Of a DNA stretch of 48,700 nucleotides, positions 9,727 through 17,460 are shown one piece after another. The translations under genes and the position numbers were made by a program. The DNA lies in NCBI GenBank assembly GCA_020439945.1, contig JAGRPB010000013.1, forward strand, positions 1 through 48,700. Reading direction: 5' to 3'. The notes beneath the pieces were generated by a model that was not told where the DNA came from, searched no databases, and saw only the letters and a list, made by a program, of their open reading frames with translations. Position 1 is the stretch's first letter. Each line of letters starts with the position of its first letter. The stretch comes from Verrucomicrobiia bacterium (GTDB taxonomy: Bacteria; Verrucomicrobiota; Verrucomicrobiia; Verrucomicrobiales; DEV007).

Positions 9727-10998
9727 ATGAGCGATGTGAAGCCACGGTCCAGTCTCGGTCTTTTCGTCACCTTGAGTGTGATGATGTTTCTCATCTTTTT
9801 CGTTTGGGGTGCCTGGTATGTGACGATGGGCACTTTCATGACGGAGCGTGGCATCGCCGATTCGATCGGATGGGCCTACTCGGTGGCGCCAATCGCGGCG
9901 ATCGTGACTCCCTTCTTCATGGGCGTCTTTGCGGACCGTTTTTTGAATGCGGAGAAGTTGCAGGGATTGCTCCTGTTTCTCAGTGGGCTGGCCATCATGG
10001 CGGCCCCGCGTTTCGCGGCTCCGGAAACGTCGTCGATCTACCTGTCTCTGCTCCTGGTTCATACCCTGTGCTTCATGCCGACGCTGGGTCTGTCGAATAC
10101 GATCTGCCTGAAGCATCTCGCCGACGGCGACCGCGACTACCCGATCGTGCGGGTGTTCGCGACGCTCGGATGGATCGTGGCCGGACTGGTGGTGAGCTTT
10201 GTCTTCAAGGCGGAAGCGACGCCGACCCAGTTCTATGTGGCGGGCACGGCCGCTTTCGCCGTGGGGCTCTACAGTTTCTTCCTGCCGAAGACGCCACCTC
10301 CAGCGAAGGGGCAGCCACTCGACATCGGGGAACTCTATGGAGCGGCCACCTTGCCCTATTTCAGAAAACGGAGCTTCGCGGTTTTCATGTTCGCGTCGCT
10401 CCTGGCGGCGGCGGCGATGATGCCCTACTGGTCACTGGGGAGTCCGTTTGGCAATGTGGTGGGTATCGAGAGGACCGGTGCTTTCTTTTCGATGGGACAG
10501 GTGGCCGAGCTGTTCGTGCTCGGGTTGGTGCTCCCGGTGTTCATCAAGCGATTCGGGATCAAATGGACGATGATGATCGGCGTCCTCTGTTGGGCGATCC
10601 GCTACACGTTGTTTTCCGGCGCGGCCAATGCGGAGGGCGGTACGATGTGGACGATGATGGTGGTGGCGGTGCTGCTTCACGGTTTCAGCTACGACTTTGT
10701 CTTCGTCTCCGGATTTTTGTATGTGGACCGGCATGTGAAGGAGGAAGTCCGGGCCCAGGCGCAGGGGTTGCTGGTCGTCTTCACCCAGGGAATCGGTTTC
10801 CTGCTCAGTTCGCAGATCCTCGTGGCGATGGTGTATCCGTCGGTGATGGGCGATGATGGCGGGCTGGCGGAATGGCAACGGTTCTGGCTGGTCCCCGTCG
10901 GTTACCTGGTCCCGGTCCTGCTCCTGTTCGCGCTCCTCTTTCGCGAGGACAAACCAATCCCCCACACGCGTCCGGAGGATTTTCCGGAATCTGCCTAG
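9727..10998 (+). CDS. MFS permease of the nucleoside:H+ symporter (NupG/XapB-like) group
   Basis: A 423-residue, very hydrophobic protein with about twelve membrane segments in two halves of six, the MFS architecture. The start (LGLFVTLSVMMFLIFFVWGAWYV), the early PFFMGVFADRF cytoplasmic loop and the C-terminal half (HGFSYDFVFVSGFLYVDRHV) resemble the nucleoside:H+ symporter group. Relatives in Verrucomicrobia and Planctomycetes are often encoded beside sugar-catabolic genes, so the substrate could be a sugar or sugar alcohol rather than a nucleoside. The ATG at 9727 follows GGGAGA at 9711-9716, one of the better Shine-Dalgarno matches in the window; the longer GTG start has no support. It is divergent from the IclR gene and probably controlled by it. 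Its stop overlaps the convergent neighbour by 4 bases. Confidence 0.88.
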   Translation: MSDVKPRSSLGLFVTLSVMMFLIFFVWGAWYVTMGTFMTERGIADSIGWAYSVAPIAAIVTPFFMGVFADRFLNAEKLQGLLLFLSGLAIMAAPRFAAPETSSIYLSLLLVHTLCFMPTLGLSNTICLKHLADGDRDYPIVRVFATLGWIVAGLVVSFVFKAEATPTQFYVAGTAAFAVGLYSFFLPKTPPPAKGQPLDIGELYGAATLPYFRKRSFAVFMFASLLAAAAMMPYWSLGSPFGNVVGIERTGAFFSMGQVAELFVLGLVLPVFIKRFGIKWTMMIGVLCWAIRYTLFSGAANAEGGTMWTMMVVAVLLHGFSYDFVFVSGFLYVDRHVKEEVRAQAQGLLVVFTQGIGFLLSSQILVAMVYPSVMGDDGGLAEWQRFWLVPVGYLVPVLLLFALLFREDKPIPHTRPEDFPESA

Positions 10999-11552
10999 AC
11001 CCGTTCTCGGGTGGACAGTTCGAGGCGTTGGAAGCGGTCGCGCACGAGGAGAATCGTTTCCCGAACCGGGGAAGCCGCTTCCCCATACTCCACCACGACG
11101 CGCACCCTGGTGGCCATCGCCTTGAGTTTCACGATGCGAAAAAGCGGTTCGTGCCTGGTTCGAAAAAAGCAGTGCAGCGGCACCTCGCGATGGGGGGCGT
11201 TCCACAGGAGTTGGGCAGGGGGAAAATCGGGGATGACTCCCAGAGCGGTGAGGATTTCCCGCAACTGGGTGGAACCATGGCGCCGCGCCAGTCGGGCGGC
11301 GACGGTACGATTGCGAAGTTGTTCGAGGTAGGCGGCCACGGGATTCTTCCGCGACTCGATCATCTCGTCGATCAACTCGCCGGCATGCATCGACATGGCG
11401 GCGTGGAGCTGCTCCTTGGACAGTTCTCCCCGCTCGTAGCGGCGAAACAACTCGGGCGGCGTTGGCAGCGGTTGAAAATTCACCGGGCCGTCGACTTCGG
11501 GAATTCCGGGAGAGCGAGAGGAACGTTCAGAAACGAACCAGTCCCTTTTCAA
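10995..11552 (-). CDS. Hypothetical protein
   Basis: I do not recognise this protein. The longest frame starts at a TTG at 11552 and has 185 residues; it overlaps the end of the ABM gene by 26 bases. A GTG about 24 codons further in (just before NFQPLPTPPELF) is another possible start. No signal peptide or membrane segment is seen. The N-terminal half is mostly helical (FRRYERGELSKEQLHAAMSMHAGELIDEMI, with AAYLEQLRNRTVAARLARRHG after it) and the C-terminal half is beta-rich (RVRVVVEYGEAASPVRETILLV). Overlap with the ABM gene suggests a two-gene operon. The 3' end overlaps the MFS stop tail to tail by 4 bases. Confidence 0.7.
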   Translation of the reverse strand: MKRDWFVSERSSRSPGIPEVDGPVNFQPLPTPPELFRRYERGELSKEQLHAAMSMHAGELIDEMIESRKNPVAAYLEQLRNRTVAARLARRHGSTQLREILTALGVIPDFPPAQLLWNAPHREVPLHCFFRTRHEPLFRIVKLKAMATRVRVVVEYGEAASPVRETILLVRDRFQRLELSTRERV

Positions 11553-11907
11553 ACACGAACCAGTCCACCGGCAACTCGGCCAACGGTTCCCGCAATTGGT
11601 CGAGTTCGGTGTCGCTGCCGTGGATCTCGAGGCGGAGCAGATCGGAGATGGTCAGGCCTTCCTTCAGCAGATCGTCGACATTGGCGAGATGGGCGAGAGC
11701 CCCTTCCGCGCCGACGTAAGCCTCGCGACAGTGGACGACGTCGTCATTCAGGGTGAAATCGTAGTAGAGGCAGGCGTCCTCGCTGGAAGTCCGCTCGATG
11801 AAGCGCCCGATCAGTTCTCGAAAGGCCGCGAGTTTCCCTTCGTGGACCTTGAAATAGGGATGCAGGCTGACGACGGTCTCGGGTCGATGGGGGATGGGCG
11901 GGTTCAT
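11527..11907 (-). CDS. ABM-fold (antibiotic biosynthesis monooxygenase-like) protein
   Basis: A 126-residue protein with the dimeric alpha/beta-barrel pattern of the ABM superfamily: an initial strand (VVSLHPYFKVHEGKLAAFRELIGRFIERTSSEDACLYYDF), a middle strand (VVHCREAYVGAEGALAHLANV) and a second half with HGSDTELDQLREPL. Members include quinol monooxygenases, haem-degrading enzymes and many small proteins without an assigned reaction. The family is fairly clear, while substrate and activity cannot be read from the sequence. It is probably cytosolic. It is first in a leftward pair with the overlapping hypothetical gene. A 62-bp gap separates its start from the MITE-like element. Confidence 0.75.
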   Translation of the reverse strand: MNPPIPHRPETVVSLHPYFKVHEGKLAAFRELIGRFIERTSSEDACLYYDFTLNDDVVHCREAYVGAEGALAHLANVDDLLKEGLTISDLLRLEIHGSDTELDQLREPLAELPVDWFVFEKGLVRF

Positions 11908-11969
11908 GCCGTCAGACTAGCCCAATCCGTGGAGTGGGCCAATCTTCGATTGGGCGAGGCATCACCCCA

Positions 11970-12198
11970 CTAGGATACTTTTGAAAAACTCTGAAACGAA
12001 AAATCTCATTGTTTTTCGGGTTTGGAAATGCGGCTTCGCTCGAGCGTTGTTTCAACCAACCCGTCGGGCCGCGGCCCTTTTTCCGCCTGCCTTCGTTGCG
12101 ATTCGGTCAGGTAGCCGGCTACCTTCCTTCATCGCGCCTCGTCAGGAGAAAAAACGGCTGGCGCTTTATCATTCCATGGTTTTTCAACAGTCTCCTAG
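11970..12198. mobile_element. MITE-like element with IS5-type ends and CTAG target duplication
   Basis: A 229-bp stretch bounded by CTAG at 11970-11973 and CTAG at 12195-12198. Just inside are imperfect terminal inverted repeats: GATACTTTTGAAAAAC at the left and, reading inwards from the right, GAGACTGTTGAAAAAC (14 of 16 match). A 4-bp YTAR-type duplication and GACTGTTGAAAAA-like ends are known from IS5/IS1182-type insertion sequences. No transposase frame is inside; the short frames here are not credible genes. A perfect 16-bp palindrome (AGGTAGCC plus its complement, 12109-12124) sits near the centre. It fits a non-autonomous derivative moved in trans. The right CTAG supplies the TAG stop codon of the next gene. 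Confidence 0.75.
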
Positions 12199-12566
12199 CG
12201 GACGGCCACCGGCCAAAGCGGAAATGGGGTGCGATATTTTGACGTGGCACCCAGATCGACGGGGATTTCAATCGAGAAGGTGATCCCACCCCGTCGCGCG
12301 CCGACCTCGGCCAGGGACAACCAGTTCAAAACCGCTCCCGGGACCGGGAGCTTTCGATTTCCCACCCGGAAGTGGGCGCGGTCGGAGTCGTAGCGGATGA
12401 GCGCTATCGTGCTGGACCGGCCGAGCTGTCGAGTCAGAGCGGTGCTCAGACAATTCGCGGTGGATGTGTCGCACATCCCGCTGTCGTAGGCGTCGAGCAT
12501 CGCTTCGATATCATCGTCGGTGACTTCGCAGACGAGTTCGAAGGTGCCCGCCGTGGGGCTGTTCAT
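12195..12566 (-). CDS. Hypothetical protein
   Basis: I do not recognise this 123-residue protein. It begins with an acidic stretch (FELVCEVTDDDIEAMLDAYDSGMCD), followed by a helical region and a beta-rich C-terminal half (STIALIRYDSDRAHFRVGNRKLPVPGAVLNWLSLAEVG, then GGITFSIEIPVDLG). No signal peptide, membrane segment or catalytic motif is seen, so it is probably a small cytosolic protein. Its TAG stop lies in the CTAG target duplication of the MITE-like element. Because CTAG would have been there before insertion, the reading frame may be intact, but a lost C-terminal tail cannot be excluded. The 137-bp region upstream is strongly structured and may control it. Confidence 0.6.
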   Translation of the reverse strand: MNSPTAGTFELVCEVTDDDIEAMLDAYDSGMCDTSTANCLSTALTRQLGRSSTIALIRYDSDRAHFRVGNRKLPVPGAVLNWLSLAEVGARRGGITFSIEIPVDLGATSKYRTPFPLWPVAVR

Positions 12567-12577
12567 GTGGAGGGTTG

Positions 12578-12690
12578 GGTGGTATCGGCGCCCGTTGCCG
12601 CTACCACCACCAGTTTTCCCGTCCGCACCCCATGGAGGAACCGTGTAAGGGGGGGGCGCGGACGGGTGTTCTTGGAGGAACAGTTTTTTT
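12578..12690. promoter_or_regulatory. Structured leader: stacked hairpins upstream of the 12195-12566 gene
   Basis: Three inverted repeats are packed here. GGTGGTA (12578-12584) pairs with TACCACC (12602-12608), with an inner CGGC/GCCG extension. CCCGTCCGC-A-CCCC (12618-12631) pairs with GGGG-C-GCGGACGGG (12653-12666), with one mismatch. TGTTC pairs with GAACA (12667-12682) and is followed by seven T on the plus strand. The first hairpin ends 12 bases before the leftward ATG at 12566. It could be a regulatory leader RNA, or the last hairpin could be a rightward terminator for an unseen transcript. Confidence 0.45.
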
Positions 12691-12703
12691 GATAGCGACG
12701 GCT

Positions 12704-13612
12704 TCAGGCAGCCTGAGGGGTTTCCTGCATGACGGAACGCTCGCGGAACTGGGTCGGCGACATCCCGACGTATTTCAAAAAGCTGCGGTTGAACTGGCTG
12801 AGCGACTGGTAGCCGACATCGTAGGCCACTTCCGTGACGCGGGCGTGGGGGATGAGCAGCTTGCGCTTGGCGCGTTCGATGCGGCGGCGGTTGACGTATT
12901 CGGTCAGCGTCATGCCGGTCGCCTGCTTGAAGATCTTGCAGAAGTAGTAGGGGCTCACGCAGACGTGGGCGGCGACGTCGTCGAGGGTGATGCGGTCCTC
13001 GAGATTTGCGTTGATGTACTGCTTGGCGGAAATGACGACGGGCGGCTCGGAGTTCGAGTCCTCAATCATGAGGCGGTTCAGCGACTCGGACAGTTGAAGC
13101 GCAAATACGCCGATCAGCGTGACCATGCCCTGATAGCGATCGGAAGGAACCACCTGGGTGGCGAAAAACGAATCGCGCAGTTTCTCGATCCGGTGTTCCG
13201 AAAAGCCGGACTCACGCAGGGCTTCGGCGAGTTTGGAAAAATCCTTTTCCGTCGGTTCCGACTCGAACACCTGTCCGGTGGAAAGAAAGGCCACTGTCTG
13301 GCCGCCGGCCCGGACGGGGATCGCCGTTTCCTTGAGCCCCGCGAAGCAGCTGGTCGTGTGCGCCTGCTGTTCGGAACGGGCGGTGAGACATTGATCGGCG
13401 TTCAGACAGTGCTGGCACGGTTTGCGGCCGGAGTTCAATTCCTGGCAGAAGAGATTGCGGAAAGTGTCTTCGGGGGCCTCATCCACGGTTTGATCGGCCG
13501 ATTTCAGCAACAGAGGAAGTCCGGTGGCGGATTCAAAAGCCTGGCGATACACCTGGAACAGGTCCGAATTGAGCAGGCGATGGTGGAGGCTGGTTTTGTT
13601 TTGGTTGGACAT
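12704..13612 (-). CDS. AraC family regulator with PocR ligand-binding domain
   Basis: Seen: an N-terminal PocR domain (LFQVYRQAFESATGLPLLLKS to about residue 160) with the family Cys cluster CQHCLNADQC and a later SCF, then a C-terminal AraC double helix-turn-helix (ITLDDVAAHVCVSPYYFCKIFKQATGMTLTEYVNRRRIERAKRKLL and the final VAYDVGYQSLSQFNRSFLKYVGMSPTQFRE). PocR domains sense small molecules, with 1,2-propanediol as the classic case. I use the ATG at 13612 (MSNQNKTSLHH, 302 residues) because the PocR domain starts soon after; the frame is open to 13702. It is a likely transcription activator of carbon-source genes, but no target gene of that kind is adjacent. It follows the kinase/response regulator pair on the same strand after a 162-bp gap. 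Confidence 0.92.
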   Translation of the reverse strand: MSNQNKTSLHHRLLNSDLFQVYRQAFESATGLPLLLKSADQTVDEAPEDTFRNLFCQELNSGRKPCQHCLNADQCLTARSEQQAHTTSCFAGLKETAIPVRAGGQTVAFLSTGQVFESEPTEKDFSKLAEALRESGFSEHRIEKLRDSFFATQVVPSDRYQGMVTLIGVFALQLSESLNRLMIEDSNSEPPVVISAKQYINANLEDRITLDDVAAHVCVSPYYFCKIFKQATGMTLTEYVNRRRIERAKRKLLIPHARVTEVAYDVGYQSLSQFNRSFLKYVGMSPTQFRERSVMQETPQAA

Positions 13613-13774
13613 GACGATGACTGGGTTAGAGATGGAGACGAAATTGGTCTCAGCGACGTCATCACGATGTCCTTTGTGCATGAATTGCGAAATTGGGCGC
13701 AAATCCGATCCTCATGCGAGGGATTCCCCGATAGCCGGTAGGGGATTTGCGTACGATCCGATCGGGACCTTATT

Positions 13775-14434
13775 TCAGCCTATCTGACCGGTCTCGACCC
13801 ACCGAACCGCCTGGTGAACCAGTTCGGTGGCGTCCCTCAAACCGAGCTTCTCCTTAATGTGGGCGCGATGCGCATCGATGGTGCGCACGCTCACGCCGAG
13901 TTTGCCCGCAACCTCGCGGGTGCCATGCCCTTGTCCGAGCAGGCGAAAGACTTCCAACTCACGATCACTCAGCCGGTCCACGGGCGTGCCGCCACGACCG
14001 CCTCCGGCGAAAAGTTCGACCACGCGCGTCTCCATCTTTTCGCTGAGGAAAACGCCGCCCGCCATGACGCGCCGGATCGCCTCGATGAGCTTGTCGGGCG
14101 CTTCTTCTTTCATCACATAGCCCCGGCCACCGGCTCTCAGGACGCGTTCGGCGTAGAGTTCCTCATCGTGCATGGAGATGGCGAGACACTGGACTCCCTC
14201 GAAAGCGGCGCGAATGTCCTTGATCAGTTCCAGGCCGGAGCGATCCGGCAGCGTCATGTCCACCAGCACCAGATCGGGCTTGTCCTGTTCGAGGTGGGCG
14301 AGCGCTTCCCGGGCGGTGCCGGCTTCATGACAGACCTCCAGATCCGGCTCGGCATCCACCAGTTTCCCCAGACCGAGCCGCATGATGGGATGGTCGTCGA
14401 CAATCAGGATGCGCTTTGGTTTGGGATCACTCAT
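13775..14434 (-). CDS. NarL/LuxR-type response regulator
   Basis: A 219-residue two-domain regulator. The receiver domain (about 7-125) has the acidic pair Asp13-Asp14 (LIVDDHP), the phosphoacceptor Asp59 in VLVDMTLPDRS and the conserved Lys in GYVMKEEAPD. The C-terminal LuxR helix-turn-helix (about 150-212) reads LSDRELEVFRLLGQGHGTREVAGKLGVSVRTIDAHRAHIKEKLGL. It should be phosphorylated by the kinase encoded just upstream, whose stop overlaps its start by 8 bases, and then bind DNA as a dimer. The overlap makes this a co-translated two-component pair. Targets cannot be seen; the divergent cytochrome-like/stress operon across the intergenic gap is one candidate. Confidence 0.95.
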   Translation of the reverse strand: MSDPKPKRILIVDDHPIMRLGLGKLVDAEPDLEVCHEAGTAREALAHLEQDKPDLVLVDMTLPDRSGLELIKDIRAAFEGVQCLAISMHDEELYAERVLRAGGRGYVMKEEAPDKLIEAIRRVMAGGVFLSEKMETRVVELFAGGGRGGTPVDRLSDRELEVFRLLGQGHGTREVAGKLGVSVRTIDAHRAHIKEKLGLRDATELVHQAVRWVETGQIG

Positions 14435-15908
14435 TGCCGTGAGGCGCGGTGCAGATGATGGTGGTTCCCCGGCCGGGGGACGATTGGATTTCCAGTTCGC
14501 CGTCGAGGATGCCAGCCCGGTAATTCATCGTCAACAGTCCTAGCCCGGAGGATCGCTTGGCCGCTTCGAGAGGGAGGCCCCGTCCGTCGTCATGGACTCG
14601 CAGGCGGAGGTGCCCCGGCGTCAGGGTGAGTTCGATCAGTATCTCCGTGGCGTCGCTGTGTTTGACGGCGTTGGCGGTGGCTTCCTGCGCGATCCGGTAG
14701 AGTTGCACGGCCGTCTTTTCGTCTTCCACGAAAATCGGATCGGGACAGTGAAAGCGGCAGGGGACACCGAAGACCCGCTTCGTTCGCGACGCCAGTTCCT
14801 CCAACGCGCTGGTGAGCCCTTCCCGTTGGATCACCGCCGGAGCGAGCCCTCGGGAGATTTCCCGAGCGCGCACATTGGCGCTGGAAAGCATTTCCCCGAT
14901 CTGGTCGAGCGCGGTGGCCGTTTCCGCATTTCCCTTGGACGCCACCTGACCTCTCAGGACCTTCGCCAGGCAGGCAATGCTGGCCAGCTGCTGGCAGAGG
15001 TCGTCGTGCAGGTCCTGGCCGATGCGGCGCTGCTCCTTCTCACTGATCTGGACAATTTCGTCCTCCAGTTCTTTTTGCCGGGAAATGTCGTTGGCGCAGA
15101 CGATCACCCGCGGGCTCGAGTCGGCTTCGGACGTACGATCGGAGTCGGCCAGCGAAGCGCGAATCGCCACGGTCACCTCCTGCGCGTTCCGGCGTCGGCA
15201 GCGGAGCGTGGACTCGTAGTGACCCTCGGCGAGCACGGCGGGGAGGATGCGTTCCGAATAGCGTTTCAGATCATCCACCGGGCAAATCTTACTGACGGGT
15301 TCGCCGATGATTTCGTCCTCCGTCCAGCCAAAGATATACTCGGCGCCGCGATTCCACGTCTCGATCCGGTGACTCCCGCCGATGGTGAACACCGCCTCGT
15401 GCAAGCTGGCGAGAATGCGGGCCTGATCGCGCAGCGCCTCCTCGGCCCGCTTGCGTTCGGTGATGTCCGCGATCATGCCGAGCGTCAGGCGTTCGCCATC
15501 GATTTCCACGGGAGTCAGCCCGATCTCGACCGGGAATTCTCTCCCGTCTTTCCGTTTGGCGAAAAGGTCGCGGCCGATGCCCATGGGCCGCTGCTCCGGG
15601 TCATGGTGATAGCGCTCGCGCAATCCTCCATGATGACGCCGAAAGCGCTCCGGCATCAGCTCTTCCACCCGCAGTTCCTCCATTTCCTTTTCCGAGTAGC
15701 CGAAAAGCGAGCGGGCCCGTCCGTTGGCGAAGACGATTCGTCCCTCCGCGTCGGTCATGATGATCCCGTTGGGCGCCGCTTCGACGGCGAATTGGAGTCG
15801 CCGCGCGCTGGCGACCTGCGCCGCTTCGAGGCGGGTTTCCAGTTCCTCGATGCGACGCAGCAGTTCGGTCCGATCTTCCTCGGTATCGGCGGATTTGGCG
15901 GGCGGCAT
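14427..15908 (-). CDS. Soluble PAS-PAS sensor histidine kinase (NarX-type catalytic core)
   Basis: A 493-residue kinase with no membrane segment, so it is cytosolic. Domains seen: a short N-terminal coiled coil (about 8-35); PAS 1 (about 36-155, GIIMTDAEGRIVFANGRARSLFGYSEKEM, ending IADITERKRAEEAL); PAS 2 (about 160-285, ending ANDISRQKELEDEI); HisKA_3 dimerisation domain with His301 in GQDLHDDLCQQLASIACLAKVL; and an HATPase domain (QEATANAVKHS, HDDGRGLPLE, SSGLGLLTMNYRAGILDGELEI). HisKA_3 kinases pair with NarL-type regulators, as here. PAS domains imply sensing of redox, oxygen or a small ligand; no Cys or haem site stands out to choose between them. It is transcribed leftward, divergent from the cytochrome-like lipoprotein gene. 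Confidence 0.94.
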   Translation of the reverse strand: MPPAKSADTEEDRTELLRRIEELETRLEAAQVASARRLQFAVEAAPNGIIMTDAEGRIVFANGRARSLFGYSEKEMEELRVEELMPERFRRHHGGLRERYHHDPEQRPMGIGRDLFAKRKDGREFPVEIGLTPVEIDGERLTLGMIADITERKRAEEALRDQARILASLHEAVFTIGGSHRIETWNRGAEYIFGWTEDEIIGEPVSKICPVDDLKRYSERILPAVLAEGHYESTLRCRRRNAQEVTVAIRASLADSDRTSEADSSPRVIVCANDISRQKELEDEIVQISEKEQRRIGQDLHDDLCQQLASIACLAKVLRGQVASKGNAETATALDQIGEMLSSANVRAREISRGLAPAVIQREGLTSALEELASRTKRVFGVPCRFHCPDPIFVEDEKTAVQLYRIAQEATANAVKHSDATEILIELTLTPGHLRLRVHDDGRGLPLEAAKRSSGLGLLTMNYRAGILDGELEIQSSPGRGTTIICTAPHGNE

Positions 15909-16067
15909 GCGGAATTGCTGAAAAAGGAAACGAGCCCGTCTCTCCGGGCGAAAACCATGCCGCCATCATTCCCTTTCGGGCCAAGTGGTGCAAGGTCACA
16001 AATCGCGCCACGGGAAAGTCAGAATTGGCGTAGTGGCGAAACTATTCATATGTTGTCATTAAGAACC

Positions 16068-16514
16068 ATGAGAATGCAGCCCCTTTACCCCTTGGCTGTG
16101 ATCGCTCTGCTCAGTGCATCGTGCGCCACGGGACCGAAACCCATCCCCGAAGTCATCGTGGTCGCGCCGGATACCGAGATCGGAGCAGTCGATTTCCGAA
16201 AAGACATCGCGCCGCTCCTCGAGCGGAAATGCGTGACCTGTCACCACGATCACAGCCCCATTACCGGGCTGAGTTTTCAGCGGAAAGAATACATGCTGGA
16301 ATCCGAGACCGGCGGTCGTCCCGTGCTCGTGCCCGGCGACGCCAGTCACAGCACCCTGTTCCTGGTGACGGTACTCCCTGACTATTTCATCGAAGCCATG
16401 CCGGCTGGCGGTCACCAACTCGACAAGACCACCACCGACAAGCTCTACCACTGGATCGAAGCGGGAGCGCCTTGGCCCGACGGCTTGGAGTTGCAGCCCG
16501 AAGTGGAGAGCTGA
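16068..16514 (+). CDS. Cytochrome c-like (PSCyt1-type) lipoprotein
   Basis: A 148-residue exported protein. The N-terminus is a lipoprotein signal (LAVIALLSASC, lipid-modified Cys19), followed by a Pro-rich linker and a small cytochrome c-like domain. It has the haem-binding motif CVTCH at 55-59 in the context DFRKDIAPLLERKCVTCHH, which is typical of PSCyt1 domains. The C-terminal part carries MPAGGHQLDKTTTDKLYHWIEAGAPWP; the early Met may be the axial ligand. It is likely anchored to a membrane facing the periplasm, carrying electrons or sensing redox state. The ATG at 16068 gives a normal-length signal; in-frame ATGs at 16050 and 16074 are alternatives. It is the first gene of a rightward stress operon (next start 41 bases downstream). 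Confidence 0.85.
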   Translation: MRMQPLYPLAVIALLSASCATGPKPIPEVIVVAPDTEIGAVDFRKDIAPLLERKCVTCHHDHSPITGLSFQRKEYMLESETGGRPVLVPGDASHSTLFLVTVLPDYFIEAMPAGGHQLDKTTTDKLYHWIEAGAPWPDGLELQPEVES

Positions 16515-16555
16515 CCCGCCGCTTCGCTCTCTGGAAAAAACACCCCGATATCGTC

Positions 16556-17401
16556 ATGAGCCAATCCATCAAACGAATCCTCACCCCGCTGGACATCTCT
16601 GAATTTGCGGAGGCCGCGGCCAATCGCAGTTGCGAAGTCGCCGCGAGACATCAGGCCGAACTTACCGGTCTCGCCGTGCTCGATTCGCCCGGCATACGTT
16701 CCAGCATCGCGCCCGCCGACGTCAGTCACTGGCCCCTCGTACAGGAAACCGTGCTTCGCGCCACCAGCGACGCCCGGGAACGCATCGGCGAGGCTCGCCA
16801 GCGGTTCCAGAAACGTTGCGAAAACGCCGGTCTCGATCACCGGGAAAGCGAACTGGAGGGCGTTCCCGCCGATAAGATTCTCGAGGCTTCCGTTCTCTAC
16901 GATCTCGTCGTCATGGGGCTGCGAACCTTCTTTCATTTCGAGACCCAGCAGGCGCCCGGCGATTCCCTGTCCGCGGTGCTCGGCCGCACCGTCACCCCGG
17001 TTCTGGCGGTTCCCCAGACCGACGACGGTGAGCCTTTCCAAAAGGCGATCATCACCTGGGACGGCAGTTTCAGTTCCGGCCGCGCCTTCCGCGATTTCCT
17101 CGGATTCGCCGAGCCCTACGAGCTGGAAATCTCCGTCCTCACCGCCGGAGAGGACACCGGCCAGTGCGAACTGCTTCTCGCCGAAGCCGGTCACTACCTG
17201 CGCGCCCACGGCGTGACCGACTTCCAGTCCATCCATGCCGATACCGCCTCGGTCGACGAGGTGCACGACGCCTATCTGAAGGACGCGGATCTCGTCGTGG
17301 CCGGCATTCATTCCCGCAAGTTCTTCCGGGATTTGTTCGTCGGCAGTTTCACCAATCACTTGATCGAAACCGGAGATAAGGCGTTGTTCCTGTCCCACTA
17401 G
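16556..17401 (+). CDS. Tandem universal stress protein
   Basis: A 281-residue protein with two UspA-like halves. The first (about 3-145) starts IKRILTPLDISEFAEAAANRS and ends with YDLVVMGLRT and a GRTVTPVLAVP tail. The second (about 150-280) starts FQKAIITWDGSFSSGRAFRDFLGFA and ends ADLVVAGIHSRKFFRDLFVGSFTNHLIETGDKALFLSH. The second half keeps a G-x-H/S-x-x-x-x-x-x-x-x-G-S-type ATP-binding tail, while the first is less clear. Usp proteins help cells survive starvation, redox and other stresses by poorly defined means; this one is cytosolic. The ATG at 16556 is chosen over upstream starts because the Usp fold begins five residues later. Neighbours (HPF, DksA-like protein) support a stress role. 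Confidence 0.92.
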   Translation: MSQSIKRILTPLDISEFAEAAANRSCEVAARHQAELTGLAVLDSPGIRSSIAPADVSHWPLVQETVLRATSDARERIGEARQRFQKRCENAGLDHRESELEGVPADKILEASVLYDLVVMGLRTFFHFETQQAPGDSLSAVLGRTVTPVLAVPQTDDGEPFQKAIITWDGSFSSGRAFRDFLGFAEPYELEISVLTAGEDTGQCELLLAEAGHYLRAHGVTDFQSIHADTASVDEVHDAYLKDADLVVAGIHSRKFFRDLFVGSFTNHLIETGDKALFLSH

Positions 17402-17460
17402 TCGTCGCCCCGCGACCAAATCTCCATCCAACCCTCTTTAACCACACAGCATACCCTGTT

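Noticed and set aside
11981..12283. Short plus-strand frames inside the MITE-like element
   Set aside because: They are not transposase-like, cross the terminal repeat, and consist of low-quality sequence.
14592..16067. Plus-strand open frame running into the cytochrome-like lipoprotein gene (apparent 640-residue protein)
   Set aside because: The first three quarters are antisense to the kinase. Only the part from 16068 has a signal peptide, lipobox and haem motif.
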